Positions 25,157 to 33,557 of a DNA stretch of 63,672 nucleotides are shown one piece after another. This DNA comes from Syntrophobacter sp. SbD2 (GTDB taxonomy: Bacteria; Desulfobacterota; Binatia; UBA9968). Position numbers and translations under genes: made by a program. Within the stretch, counting starts at the first letter, position 1; every line of letters starts with the position of its first letter. The stretch spans positions 1 through 63,672 of the forward strand of contig CAMDBU010000010.1 of NCBI GenBank assembly GCA_945889495.1. The letters run 5' to 3'. The notes under the pieces are model-generated. The model was not told the DNA's origin and ran no database searches. It was given only the letters and a program-made list of their open reading frames with translations.

Positions 25157-26170
25157 TTACGGTTTGGCCGCGCCGAAAATATTGCGGAACTGTTCGTAGC
25201 TCTTATTGAAATCGTCGCCGGCGCTGAACTCATCGATGACGAAGGTCAATTTCTCCAAGCCCTGGACGTTGGTCGGCACGGCGCGCCGGGTAGGCACGCG
25301 GCCGAAGGAGGCGATAATTTTTTGCCCCTCTTCGCCGAGCATAAAATCGACAAACAGTTTGGCCGCGTTGGGATGAGGCGCCTTGGCGCTGACGCCGATG
25401 GGCTGGAACTTGGTGAACACCGGATCTTGCCCCACCCAGTCCACCGGCGCGCCTTTACGCTTGGCGTCCTCGGCGTTGTGAATGTAGGTGTTGAGAACCA
25501 GCGGAAACTCGCCGGCGGCGAGCAGGCCGGTGATGATCGTCAATCCTGAGTAAAGGCGAAACTCCTGTTTGCTCAGCTGCTTCATGTAGGCCAAGCCTTT
25601 TTCTTGGCCGAGCCGTCTCAACTTCCAGGAAAACCACTCGGGTTTAGTGCCGTCCATGCCGATCTTGCCGCGCCATTTTGGATTCAATAAATCGTCGTCG
25701 CTCACCGGCACTTCGCCACGCTTCACCATGCGCGTGTTGTAGGCGATGATGTTGGGCATCATGTAAATCGCCGCCCAATAGCCTTCGGCGTCGAAGAAGC
25801 CTTTCTGTAGATTCTTCGTCTCTGGCGAGAGATATTTGCCGAGCAAGTTTCGCTTCTTCAAAAAATAGGCTTGGGTCTCGGCCGATTGGACGACGTCGAA
25901 GTCGAAGCGGCCGGCTTGGGTCTCGGTCATGATCTTGGTCAACAGTCGTTCGCCGACGGCGCGGAACATGCTGACTTGCAGGAACGGATACTTAGCGCGA
26001 AAGGCGTCGTTGAGCTTCTGCGCCTGGTCGACGGTCATCGAGGTGTAGAGAACCAGCGAGCCTTCCTTCTTGGCGCCTTCGATGACGGACTCATGATTGT
26101 TGGCGCGGGCCGGAGCGGCGACGAGAAAAATTAGCAGTGCGCTTAGCGTGACAATTGTTCTTCTATACAT
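25157..26170 (-). CDS. Extracellular solute-binding protein, family 1 (second subfamily)
   Basis: The product has 337 residues from the ATG at 26170, which has GAGG eight bases upstream; a TTG start one codon earlier is possible. A signal peptide (MYRRTIVTLSALLIFLVAAP) precedes '[20 protein letters not shown]', 'YMKQLSKQEFRLYSGLTIIT' and 'KRKGAPVDWVGQDPVFTKFQ'. It belongs to a different subfamily from the protein at 4740, one shared with the proteins at 39280 and 58596. It is the first gene of the thirteen-gene minus-strand run. Confidence 0.87.
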   Translation of the reverse strand: MYRRTIVTLSALLIFLVAAPARANNHESVIEGAKKEGSLVLYTSMTVDQAQKLNDAFRAKYPFLQVSMFRAVGERLLTKIMTETQAGRFDFDVVQSAETQAYFLKKRNLLGKYLSPETKNLQKGFFDAEGYWAAIYMMPNIIAYNTRMVKRGEVPVSDDDLLNPKWRGKIGMDGTKPEWFSWKLRRLGQEKGLAYMKQLSKQEFRLYSGLTIITGLLAAGEFPLVLNTYIHNAEDAKRKGAPVDWVGQDPVFTKFQPIGVSAKAPHPNAAKLFVDFMLGEEGQKIIASFGRVPTRRAVPTNVQGLEKLTFVIDEFSAGDDFNKSYEQFRNIFGAAKP

Positions 26171-26260
26171 CAATCGAACCTCGACCCGAACTCGTGCCGG
26201 ATACTATCAAGGCGTGAGCGAGAGGGTCAACCGCGTGATCACAGAAGTTTCCCGGCGCGA

Positions 26261-26291
26261 AATAAAAAAGGGATGCCGCCGGGCATCCCTT
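26261..26291 (-). terminator. Rho-independent terminator of the oxygenase operon
   Basis: On the minus strand an 8-base stem (GGGATGCC/GGCATCCC, 26270-26277 with 26282-26289) and a 4-base loop is followed by TTTTTTATT. It lies just after the stop of the NuoF-like gene at 26318 and before the first gene of the next run at 26170. Confidence 0.85.
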
Positions 26292-26317
26292 GGTTCGCAG
26301 TTGCGCGGATGGTTGGT

Positions 26318-27568
26318 TTACGCGTTTGGTAGCAGCGCCTGGAAATCCGCCGGGAAAAGTTTCAGCGCGCTTTCGATGGGTGGGCCGGGCATTGCGATCA
26401 GGTTGCAAAAACCTTTGCCTTTGTTGAAGGCGAGCAGTTTGCCGAACTGATCGAGCATCGCTTGATTGCCTTGCTTTTGCTGCACTCTTTTCATCAGCAT
26501 GGCCAGGCTTTTGGTTTCCATCTGGCAGGCCGGACATTGAGCGCAGGACTCGGCGGCGAAGAATTCGGTGATGCGCACCAGTTCGTCGACGATGGAATCG
26601 CCTTCGCGGACGATATGGACGACGCCGCAGCCGAGCATTGAGCCGGCGTCGCGCATGGCGTTGGGATCCAAGGGTGTGTCGATCTTGTCTGCCGGCAAAT
26701 AGGCGGAGGACGGCGAGGCCGGCATGATCGCTTTGATCTTCTTGCCGTCTTTCATGCCGCCGCCGCAATTTTCGATCAAATGGCGCATCGGCGTGCCGAA
26801 GGGCAACTCATAGATACCGGGCGTGTTGACGTCCTCGGTTTCGTTGAGCGAAAACAGCATGGTGCCGGGACAGTCCTTGGTGCCAAAGCCGCGGTACCAA
26901 TCGGCGCCCTTGAGCATGATACGCGGCACGTTAGCGAGCGTCTCGACGTTGTTTACCGAAGTCGGTTTGCCGAACAAACCGACGGTGACCGGGAAGGGCG
27001 GTTTCTGGCGCGGTTGCGGCTTGCGCCCTTCGATGACTTCCAACACCGCGGTGTCTTCGCCGGCGACATAGTTATGCGGTGCGGCGATGATCTCAAAATC
27101 GAGATCGTAGTTGCTGCCAAGGATTTTTTCGCCCCAGTAGCCGGCGGCTTTGGCCTCGCTCAGCGCATCGTTGATGCTTTTGATCGCGGTTTCATATTTG
27201 GCGTTGATATAGAGATAGGCTTTGCCGGCGCCGATGGCGAAGGCTCCAAGCACCGCTCCTTCGATGACCAGGTGCGGCAAGTTTTCTAATAGCACGCGGT
27301 CTTTGCGGCTGCCCGGCTCGTCTTCTCCGCCGTTCATGACCAAGTAACGCGGTTGTTCGGGCGCTTCGCGGGTGAACTGCCATTTTTTCCCGGTGGGGAA
27401 ACCCGCGCCGCCATGACCGCGCAAGCCGGCGTCGGAGACAACTTGAATCACTTCCTCGGGGCTGCCCTTGAGGGCCTTGGCCAAGGCTTCATAGCCGCCG
27501 CGCGCTTGATATTCTTTCAGCCCTTCGCGGCCCTCGACCACGCCCTTGGGGAAAAGGATGCCTTCCAT
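26318..27568 (-). CDS. NuoF-like NADH-binding flavoprotein
   Basis: This 416-residue protein matches NuoF/HoxF, the NADH- and FMN-binding subunit of complex I and soluble hydrogenases or dehydrogenases. The FMN motif 'GHGGAGFPTGKKW' is at 51-63, the NADH site 'NGGEDEPGSRKDR' at 79-91, and 'YVAGEDTAVLEVIEG' at 167-181 (the Cys of the usual YICGEE is Ala here). Cys342, Cys345, Cys348 and Cys388 form the N3 [4Fe-4S] site. No other complex I subunit is nearby. It starts 4 bases after the ferredoxin stop, with its GGGAG site in the end of that gene. The likely role is to take electrons from NADH and pass them to the ferredoxin and the oxygenase. Confidence 0.85.
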   Translation of the reverse strand: MEGILFPKGVVEGREGLKEYQARGGYEALAKALKGSPEEVIQVVSDAGLRGHGGAGFPTGKKWQFTREAPEQPRYLVMNGGEDEPGSRKDRVLLENLPHLVIEGAVLGAFAIGAGKAYLYINAKYETAIKSINDALSEAKAAGYWGEKILGSNYDLDFEIIAAPHNYVAGEDTAVLEVIEGRKPQPRQKPPFPVTVGLFGKPTSVNNVETLANVPRIMLKGADWYRGFGTKDCPGTMLFSLNETEDVNTPGIYELPFGTPMRHLIENCGGGMKDGKKIKAIMPASPSSAYLPADKIDTPLDPNAMRDAGSMLGCGVVHIVREGDSIVDELVRITEFFAAESCAQCPACQMETKSLAMLMKRVQQKQGNQAMLDQFGKLLAFNKGKGFCNLIAMPGPPIESALKLFPADFQALLPNA

Positions 27569-27572
27569 GAGT

Positions 27573-27902
27573 CTAGAACACTCCCGTATCGAGTAGTTGG
27601 TAGATCAATTCCTTGAGCGACGAGTCGATGGTGTCGAGCCGCTGGACATGGGGAGCGCCGGCGAGATGGGCAACGATGTCGTCGAGATCTTCGCTCTTGA
27701 CGTGGGCGTACCAATTTTTTTCCGGATAGATCACCACGTTGGGACCTTCCTGGCAGGCGCCGAAACACATGTACGGCTTGACGTCGACGTCGGTGAGACC
27801 CTTGGCGGCGATTTTTTGTTGCAGCTCCGCGGCCAACTGCTCCGATCCACGGGACTTACAATCGATGTTTTGACAGACAAGGCAGCTTTGGCTCACGGGC
27901 AT
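27573..27902 (-). CDS. Thioredoxin-like [2Fe-2S] ferredoxin
   Basis: The 109-residue product resembles the NuoE C-terminal/thioredoxin-like [2Fe-2S] ferredoxin family, with 'SCLVCQNIDCKSRGSEQLAA' near the N-terminus and 'VKPYMCFGACQEGPNVVIYP' later. The Cys pattern Cx(4)C...CxxxC is as in that family. The ATG at 27902 directly abuts AAGGAG with no spacer; the GTG two codons downstream (27896) has correct spacing and may be the true start. It is between the oxygenase and NuoF-like genes and would carry single electrons from NuoF to the di-iron enzyme. Confidence 0.82.
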   Translation of the reverse strand: MPVSQSCLVCQNIDCKSRGSEQLAAELQQKIAAKGLTDVDVKPYMCFGACQEGPNVVIYPEKNWYAHVKSEDLDDIVAHLAGAPHVQRLDTIDSSLKELIYQLLDTGVF

Positions 27903-27959
27903 CTCCTTGAGTCCTACTTACTAACCGGCGATGGGATATGCAACAGCTGAGCGGCGGTC

Positions 27960-29066
27960 TCAGTTCAACTGGATTTGCGATACCCAGTCCTTGCCCTGGA
28001 TGATATCGGCAAGAATCTTTTCATCCTCGGCATTGGGCAAGGCGTCGTACAGGTGCTTCTGGTAGTCCGCCGCACTGAGCAGTTCACCGGTGACGCTGTA
28101 GGGCTTGCCGACATGCTCGCCGATGGAGCGGTTAAACTTCAAATCGGGCGCCGTCAGTTTCGCCTGTCCCTCCGGCACCAGCTGATTGAGCTGGTCGAGG
28201 AGCTGCTGGGACTCACGCATGTAATGCTCGCGCGCCAGATCGTTGAGTTTGTCTTTGGCCGCCGGCTCGGTGGCGGCATGCTCGTCGTAACGCCCCTTGA
28301 TGCCCCAGGTGTAGGCCCAGTGGGCCGACGACGAATTGTTGGTGCCGAACAGATCGTAGGCGGTGGACAGCCACTTGTTGAAATATTTTTGCACGATCGG
28401 CACGGGGATTTTTTTCGCCCTGAGCACGCGAGTTAGACCGGTGTGGCCGGTGAACATGTGGAAATGCTCTTCCTTGAGCATCGCCGTGACGCTTTCGGCG
28501 AGCGGCGCGAAGGACGAGTGGCTGAGCATGGTCAACTGATACTTGCCGTCGCGATCGACGAATTCCGTATAGGTGAAAAAATCCAGCCAGTTGTTCACCG
28601 GCGCGTTGAACGAGCCCAACAGCCGGTCGCCGCGGAAGGCGCGGCGTTCGAGCAGCTTGCGCGCTTCGAGCTTGCCGGAATCGCCAAAGTAGTTGACCAG
28701 CAAGTAGCACATCTGCCAGCCATGGCGCATTTCCTCGCTGTTGACGCGCGTCAGCGCTTTGCGGTCGTACTCGGTCGGCGCAGTATCGAGCAAGTTTTTC
28801 TGCTGCTCCACCGAAGCGAACTCGGTGTCGCCCTGATAAACGATCAGGTTCATCAAGGCGTCGCGGATCGACTGATTGGGGATCTGGCCGACGCGCTGCC
28901 ACTTTTGCTGACCCTTAAAGTCACCGAACTCGATGTCTGGTGAATGGAGTTCGCCCAACTTGGTTTCGAACTTATAATCGCCAAGCAGCGCGGCATCGTA
29001 ACCAATGTCTTTCTGCCAGTGATGGAAATAATCGATCCAGTCATCGAAGGTAGAGATTTTGGTCAT
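27960..29066 (-). CDS. BoxB/PaaA-like di-iron oxygenase
   Basis: The 368-residue protein has the di-iron ligand pattern of the benzoyl-CoA epoxidase (BoxB)/phenylacetyl-CoA epoxidase family. Glu82 lies in the first helix. Two ExxH motifs follow: E112-M-R-H115 in 'NSEEMRHGWQM', and E200-H-F-H203 in 'KEEHFHMF', 88 residues apart, close to the spacing in BoxB. 'FTYTEFVDRDGKYQLTMLSH' is a strong BoxB-like segment, with Asp171 as the likely fourth ligand. It is about 100 residues shorter than typical BoxB. It begins an operon with a ferredoxin and a NuoF-like flavoprotein instead of BoxA. The ATG has AAGGAAAG upstream. The substrate, perhaps a CoA thioester or an aromatic acid, is not known. Confidence 0.75.
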   Translation of the reverse strand: MTKISTFDDWIDYFHHWQKDIGYDAALLGDYKFETKLGELHSPDIEFGDFKGQQKWQRVGQIPNQSIRDALMNLIVYQGDTEFASVEQQKNLLDTAPTEYDRKALTRVNSEEMRHGWQMCYLLVNYFGDSGKLEARKLLERRAFRGDRLLGSFNAPVNNWLDFFTYTEFVDRDGKYQLTMLSHSSFAPLAESVTAMLKEEHFHMFTGHTGLTRVLRAKKIPVPIVQKYFNKWLSTAYDLFGTNNSSSAHWAYTWGIKGRYDEHAATEPAAKDKLNDLAREHYMRESQQLLDQLNQLVPEGQAKLTAPDLKFNRSIGEHVGKPYSVTGELLSAADYQKHLYDALPNAEDEKILADIIQGKDWVSQIQLN

Positions 29067-29203
29067 GGGCTTTCCTTTCGGTCCAAACTGCAATTCGAAC
29101 GATCGTTCGAACTAGTTTATAGCCTTTCGGCTTGGCGAAATCAACCCCGCCGACAAAGTTGCCGCGTGGCTGTCCCCATTTGGAGCGCCTATTGGGGATT
29201 TGG

Positions 29204-31603
29204 CTAGCGGTACATCTCGATCAGCTCGACCATCTCAAGTTGTCGAATTTGCTCGAAAAGATAGCGCTTTATCTCACCCACGGTGTCCATGCCCAGGACG
29301 ATTTGAGCGGTGGTTTGGGCGGCTTGATAGCTGATCGATCGGATCGCCTTCTTGATGACGGGTAAATAGAGCGCCCCCATGCTGAACTCCTCCAAACCCA
29401 TGCCGAGGAGCACCAAGGCGCACAGCGGGTCGCCGGCCATTTCGCCGCACATGCTCACCCGCTTGCCAACTTTCTTGCCGGCATTGATGGTAGCGCTGAG
29501 CGCCGATAGCACGGCGGGATGGAGCGGCTCGTAGAGATTGGCAACTTTTCGATTGCTGCGATCCACCGCCAAGAGATACTGAATCAGATCGTTGGTGCCG
29601 ATACTCAGAAAATCGACTTCGCGGAGAAACCGTTCGGCCAATTGCACAGCGGCCGGCACCTCGACCATGATGCCGAGTTCCATTTTCCGGTCATAGGGCG
29701 TGCCTTCGCGGTCCAGTTCGCTCTTGGCTTCGGCCAATAATTCTTTGACCTTTTGAATCTCTTCCAGGCTGGAAATCATCGGCACCAGCATGCGCACCAG
29801 GCCGAGATCGCCGACCCGCAGAATCGCCCGCAGTTGGGTCTTGAAGATTTCTTCGACTTCTAACGAGATACGAATCGAGCGCCAGCCGAGAAAGGGATTG
29901 GGCTCGACCGTTACATTGCGCATGTAGCTGGGATATTTGTCCGCGCCGATGTCGAGGGTGCGAATCGTCACCGGCTTGCCGGTCATGCCTTCGACGACCC
30001 GTTTATAAAGCGCAAATTGTTCTTCTTCGCTGGGAAAATCCCGGTGCGACAAGAAAGGAATCTCGGTGCGATAGAGACCGATGCCCTGGGCGCCGTGCAG
30101 ATGGGCAAACGCCACGTCGCTCAACAAGCCAACGTTAGCGCATAACGAGACCCGGTGGCCGTCGGTGGTTTGCGCCGGCAAATCCTTGAGCTCGCCGAGC
30201 TCGCGGTTGAGCTCGGCATAATCGCTTTCCAAACGGTCGTACTCGCGGATCACTTCGCTGGTCGGATTGACATGGACGCCGCCGGAGTTGCCGTCGACGA
30301 TCAACATATCGCCCTGGTGCACTCGGTCCATTAGCTCTTCGACGGCGACGATGCTGGGAATCTCGAAAGACTTGGCCAATATCGACGCATGAGAGGTGAC
30401 GCCGCCGGTGGACAAGACGATGCCCTTGAACTTGTCGCCTTCGAGCATGCTCAGGTCGGCGGGCGAAAGGTCCTGGGCGACCAAGATAGCGTCGTCCGGC
30501 ACGTCGTATTGTTGGCCCTCTCCGCCGGATAAGGTTTCGAGTAACCGCTGCGCCGCGTCTTTGACATCGGCTGTCCGTTCGCGCAGGTAGTTGTTGTCGA
30601 TCTTGGCGATGGTCTCCATGTAACGTTCGAAGACCACGCGAACCGCGTACTCCGCGACATAACTACCCTTGCGAATCTGTTGTTCGATCTGGTGAATGAT
30701 CTGGGGATCTTCGAAGATCAGCCGGTAGACGTCGAAGATCGCGCCCTCTTCCGCCGAGATCAGGCTGCTCATGCGCCGCTTAATGACGTTGATCTGGTCA
30801 ATGCCGCGTTCCACCGCGCCACGAAAGCGCTCGATCTCATGTTTCGGATTGCGTGACTTGCGCTTCTTGATCGCCGCCAGTTCCATGCGCGGTTCCAGGA
30901 CAAAGGCTTGGCCGCGGCCAAATCCCGGTGACGCCGCCAGGCCGGTCAAACGGCCGCGCCATTTTTGTTTGGCCTTGGTTGAAGTCTCCGGCGGCGCGGC
31001 TTCGTAGGAACGCAGCTTGCGCATCGCCTCGTTCATGCGCTTCTGGTAATCCTTACGCTCCTCTTCCTTGGAGCGCAGGTTGTCGGTGAGCCGGGCCTGG
31101 AGAATGATGCTCGCGGCTTGCCCCGAGATGGTGGTCAACAGGCGAATCTCGTCGCGCGAAAACTCGCGTCGACGTGAAGTCTGCACCACCAGGACTCCCA
31201 GGGGTATTTTCATTTCCAGCAGCGGCACACCGAGAAACGAATGGAAATGCTCTTCGTGGGTTTCCGGGAAATATTTGTAGCGCTTATGGGCCAAGGCGTC
31301 GACCACCATCACCGGCTTCATCTGCTCGATGACCAAGCCGGTCAAACCTTCGCCGGTGCCCATGGACACTTTGCCCACCGACTCGGGATCGAGACCCATG
31401 GTGGCGCAAAGGGTCAGACGGTTTTTCTTGGCTTCGAAAATATACAGCGAGCAGACTTCGGTCTGCATCCGCTCGGCGACGGTGGCGACCAAGCGGTCCA
31501 ACGTCTCTTGCAGATCGTGGGAATGAGTAATCAGCGTGCTGATGTCCGCGAGAATCCCTAGGTGCGGGTGCGTGGTGCGGGAGATCTTGGTGTTCTTGGC
31601 CAT
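29204..31603 (-). CDS. ptsP: Phosphoenolpyruvate-protein phosphotransferase PtsP with GAF domain
   Basis: The 799-residue protein is enzyme I of the nitrogen-type phosphotransferase system. A GAF domain occupies about residues 15-180, followed by the PEP-utilising N-domain. The swivelling phosphohistidine domain has His405 in 'GGVTSHASILAKSFEIPSIV', and the C-terminal PEP-binding barrel has 'LYRTEIPFLSHRDFPSEEEQ', 'SIGTNDLIQYLLAVDRSN' and 'CGEMAGDPL'. It takes phosphate from PEP and passes it to an NPr protein encoded elsewhere. The GAF domain may sense glutamine or another metabolite. It is divergent from the VOC/CapA genes and lacks a ribosome binding site (see the promoter entry). Confidence 0.93.
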   Translation of the reverse strand: MAKNTKISRTTHPHLGILADISTLITHSHDLQETLDRLVATVAERMQTEVCSLYIFEAKKNRLTLCATMGLDPESVGKVSMGTGEGLTGLVIEQMKPVMVVDALAHKRYKYFPETHEEHFHSFLGVPLLEMKIPLGVLVVQTSRRREFSRDEIRLLTTISGQAASIILQARLTDNLRSKEEERKDYQKRMNEAMRKLRSYEAAPPETSTKAKQKWRGRLTGLAASPGFGRGQAFVLEPRMELAAIKKRKSRNPKHEIERFRGAVERGIDQINVIKRRMSSLISAEEGAIFDVYRLIFEDPQIIHQIEQQIRKGSYVAEYAVRVVFERYMETIAKIDNNYLRERTADVKDAAQRLLETLSGGEGQQYDVPDDAILVAQDLSPADLSMLEGDKFKGIVLSTGGVTSHASILAKSFEIPSIVAVEELMDRVHQGDMLIVDGNSGGVHVNPTSEVIREYDRLESDYAELNRELGELKDLPAQTTDGHRVSLCANVGLLSDVAFAHLHGAQGIGLYRTEIPFLSHRDFPSEEEQFALYKRVVEGMTGKPVTIRTLDIGADKYPSYMRNVTVEPNPFLGWRSIRISLEVEEIFKTQLRAILRVGDLGLVRMLVPMISSLEEIQKVKELLAEAKSELDREGTPYDRKMELGIMVEVPAAVQLAERFLREVDFLSIGTNDLIQYLLAVDRSNRKVANLYEPLHPAVLSALSATINAGKKVGKRVSMCGEMAGDPLCALVLLGMGLEEFSMGALYLPVIKKAIRSISYQAAQTTAQIVLGMDTVGEIKRYLFEQIRQLEMVELIEMYR

Positions 31604-31660
31604 GGCAGCTGATTATAGACGAAAATAGAGATTTCTATAAAACATAAATTTCGCGCCTTC
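31604..31660 (-). promoter_or_regulatory. Candidate promoter for a leaderless ptsP transcript
   Basis: On the minus strand TATAAT (31612-31617) lies eight bases before the ptsP ATG, within an A/T-rich patch (31612-31650) unusual for this GC-rich region. A -35 box is not clear (TTATAG about 17 bases upstream). No Shine-Dalgarno sequence lies between TATAAT and the ATG, so the transcript would start at or near the A of ATG. Confidence 0.4.
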
Positions 31661-31748
31661 GCCAGGTCAAGGCTGCGCCCGCGGTGGCGCCGGTGCTGCG
31701 CGCACGCAGCCCAGCTACAATTTCATGCCACTGTGATATATTGCCGCC

Positions 31749-32159
31749 ATGGGTCAGATTGCCGGTCTAGGGGGCATGCGCCATATCGCGCTCAAAGTGC
31801 GCGAGGTGGCGCGGGCGAAACGGTTTTACCAAGAGCTGCTCGGCATGAGCGTGGTCTGGGAGCCGGATGCGCGGAACGTTTATCTCTCTTCCGGCTGCGA
31901 CAATCTGGCGCTCCACGAGGTTGCCGAGGATTTCGCGAATTCCGCAGACGAACGACAGCTCGATCATCTCGGCTTCATCGTCGACAGTATCGACCGGGTG
32001 CGCGAGTTGGAGCAGGATTTCATCCGCCAAGGCGTCACCATCGTTCATCCTTTCAAGATTCATCGCGACGGCAGCGCGTCCTTCTATTGCGCCGATCCCG
32101 ACGGCATCGTCATTCAAATGCTCTACGAGCCGACCTTGAGTCGACAAAATCTTCGCTGA
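31749..32159 (+). CDS. VOC/glyoxalase-like protein
   Basis: This 136-residue protein has the betaalphabetabetabeta fold pattern of the vicinal-oxygen-chelate superfamily: 'MRHIALKVREVARAKRFYQE' at the start, 'LGMSVVWEPDARNVYL', 'LDHLGFIVDSIDRVRELEQD', and 'GSASFYCADPDGIVIQMLYE' at the end. The candidate metal ligands are the His of MRHIAL, the His of LDHLGF and the final Glu. Members bind a divalent metal and act as glyoxalases, dioxygenases or fosfomycin-resistance proteins. An ATG ten codons in (31776) is another start. It is eight bases upstream of the CapA-like gene. Confidence 0.83.
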   Translation: MGQIAGLGGMRHIALKVREVARAKRFYQELLGMSVVWEPDARNVYLSSGCDNLALHEVAEDFANSADERQLDHLGFIVDSIDRVRELEQDFIRQGVTIVHPFKIHRDGSASFYCADPDGIVIQMLYEPTLSRQNLR

Positions 32160-32167
32160 GGGGGCCT

Positions 32168-33532
32168 ATGCTTTACGAATCGGAGCGCGGCGATTTCTCA
32201 CTGATGTTGTTGGGCGATGTCATGCCGACGCGGCGTTTAGCGGTATTCGGCGAGGAGCGCTATTTGAAACTGCGCGAAGTATGCGCCAGCGCCGACGCCA
32301 CCTTCGCCAACTTGGAAACCGCCGTGCACCGCTACCTCGAAGGCCACCAGAACATCAGCGGCGGCACTTACATGACCACCGAGCCGCAGCTGCTCGAAGA
32401 TTTGAAATGGCTGGGCGTCAATCTGGTTTCCACCGCCAACAATCACGCCTTCGACTACGGCGAGGAAGGGATCATGGCCACTTGCGGCTATCTCGACAGC
32501 GCCGGCATCGCCCACGCCGGCACCGGCAGACATTTGCGCGAGGCGCGCGCGCCGGCCTATCTCGATACCCGACGGGGCCGGGTCGCCTTGATCGGCGTCA
32601 CCGCGACCATGCCGGCCCATTCCATCGCCGGCGCCCAGCGGCCGGATACGCCGGGACGCGCCGGGGTCAATCCGCTGCGCCATGGTTTGACTCATATCGT
32701 CGACCAGCGCGGCCTCGATGAACTGCGCCGTCTGGGCGCGACTCTGGGGTATGACGCGGCGCGCACCAGGCGGGAAAACTTGGGCGATGCGCGCGCGCGG
32801 GTGGGCGCGCAAAGCGCGACGGAATACAGCTTGGGCAATCTGCGTTTTGAATTGGGAGCCGGCTTCGGTTTACGCACGGCCGGCCATAAGCGCGATGTCG
32901 AGGAAAATCTCCAGCAGATCAAAGAAGCTCGGCGCATGGCCGATTGGGTGGTGGTGAGTCTCCATTGCCACGAGCTCGGCGGGGAAAAATTGTTAACCGC
33001 GGCGCAGCGCAGCGAGATTGACGAGCTCGCCGATTTCGCCGTCGACTTCGCCCATCGCGCCATCGAGGCAGGAGCGGATGTTTTCGTCGGCCATGGACCG
33101 CAGGAGCCCTTCGGCGTCGAGATTTACCAAGGCCGGGCGATTTTCTACAGCGTCGGGACGACCATCTTCGAGCTCGAAACCCCGCGTTATCTCGCCGAAG
33201 AAGCCTACGCGCGCTACGGCCTCGGCGGCGACGCCGGCCCGGCCGATTTCGCCGACACACGTTATCAAAACGACCAGGTCGGCCATCCGGCCGATCCCAA
33301 CTATTGGAAACAAGTCGTCGCCAAGTGTGAATTCAAGGAGCGCAAGCTGGCGCGGGTCGATCTCTATCCCTTGGATCTTGGTTTTGGTAAACCGCGCTGG
33401 CAACGCGGCCGGCCGCTGTTGGCCGATGAAAAGCTCGGCCGCGAAATCATCGATAAGGTCGCCGGCTTGTCGCGCCGCCATGGCACCGAGGTCAAGTGGC
33501 AGGATGGGCGCGGCGTGATCTTGTTCGAGTAG
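32168..33532 (+). CDS. CapA family protein (poly-gamma-glutamate synthesis-like)
   Basis: The 454-residue protein belongs to the CapA/PgsA calcineurin-like family. It shows 'FSLMLLGDVMPTRRLAVFGE', 'ATFANLETAVHRY', 'VSTANNHAFDYGEEGIMATC', 'VVVSLHCHELGGEKLL' and 'ADVFVGHGPQEPFGVEIYQG'. CapA proteins are metal-dependent phosphoesterase-like proteins needed for poly-gamma-glutamate or related polymer production, usually tied to the membrane, but here the N-terminus has no signal peptide. The chosen ATG has AGGGGG four bases upstream; a longer in-frame extension overlaps the VOC gene in another frame and is not credible. No capB or capC is nearby. Confidence 0.85.
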   Translation: MLYESERGDFSLMLLGDVMPTRRLAVFGEERYLKLREVCASADATFANLETAVHRYLEGHQNISGGTYMTTEPQLLEDLKWLGVNLVSTANNHAFDYGEEGIMATCGYLDSAGIAHAGTGRHLREARAPAYLDTRRGRVALIGVTATMPAHSIAGAQRPDTPGRAGVNPLRHGLTHIVDQRGLDELRRLGATLGYDAARTRRENLGDARARVGAQSATEYSLGNLRFELGAGFGLRTAGHKRDVEENLQQIKEARRMADWVVVSLHCHELGGEKLLTAAQRSEIDELADFAVDFAHRAIEAGADVFVGHGPQEPFGVEIYQGRAIFYSVGTTIFELETPRYLAEEAYARYGLGGDAGPADFADTRYQNDQVGHPADPNYWKQVVAKCEFKERKLARVDLYPLDLGFGKPRWQRGRPLLADEKLGREIIDKVAGLSRRHGTEVKWQDGRGVILFE

Positions 33533-33557
33533 GTCGTTTTCTGAGGAAAGCGAACTG

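Noticed and set aside
26318..27902. Complex I fragment (NuoE/NuoF)
   Set aside because: No other complex I genes are here. The arrangement with an oxygenase and the terminator fits a separate electron-transfer unit.
31733..32167. Long in-frame extension before the CapA-like gene
   Set aside because: It reads through the VOC gene in another frame and gives a basic low-complexity sequence. The ATG at 32168 has a good ribosome binding site.
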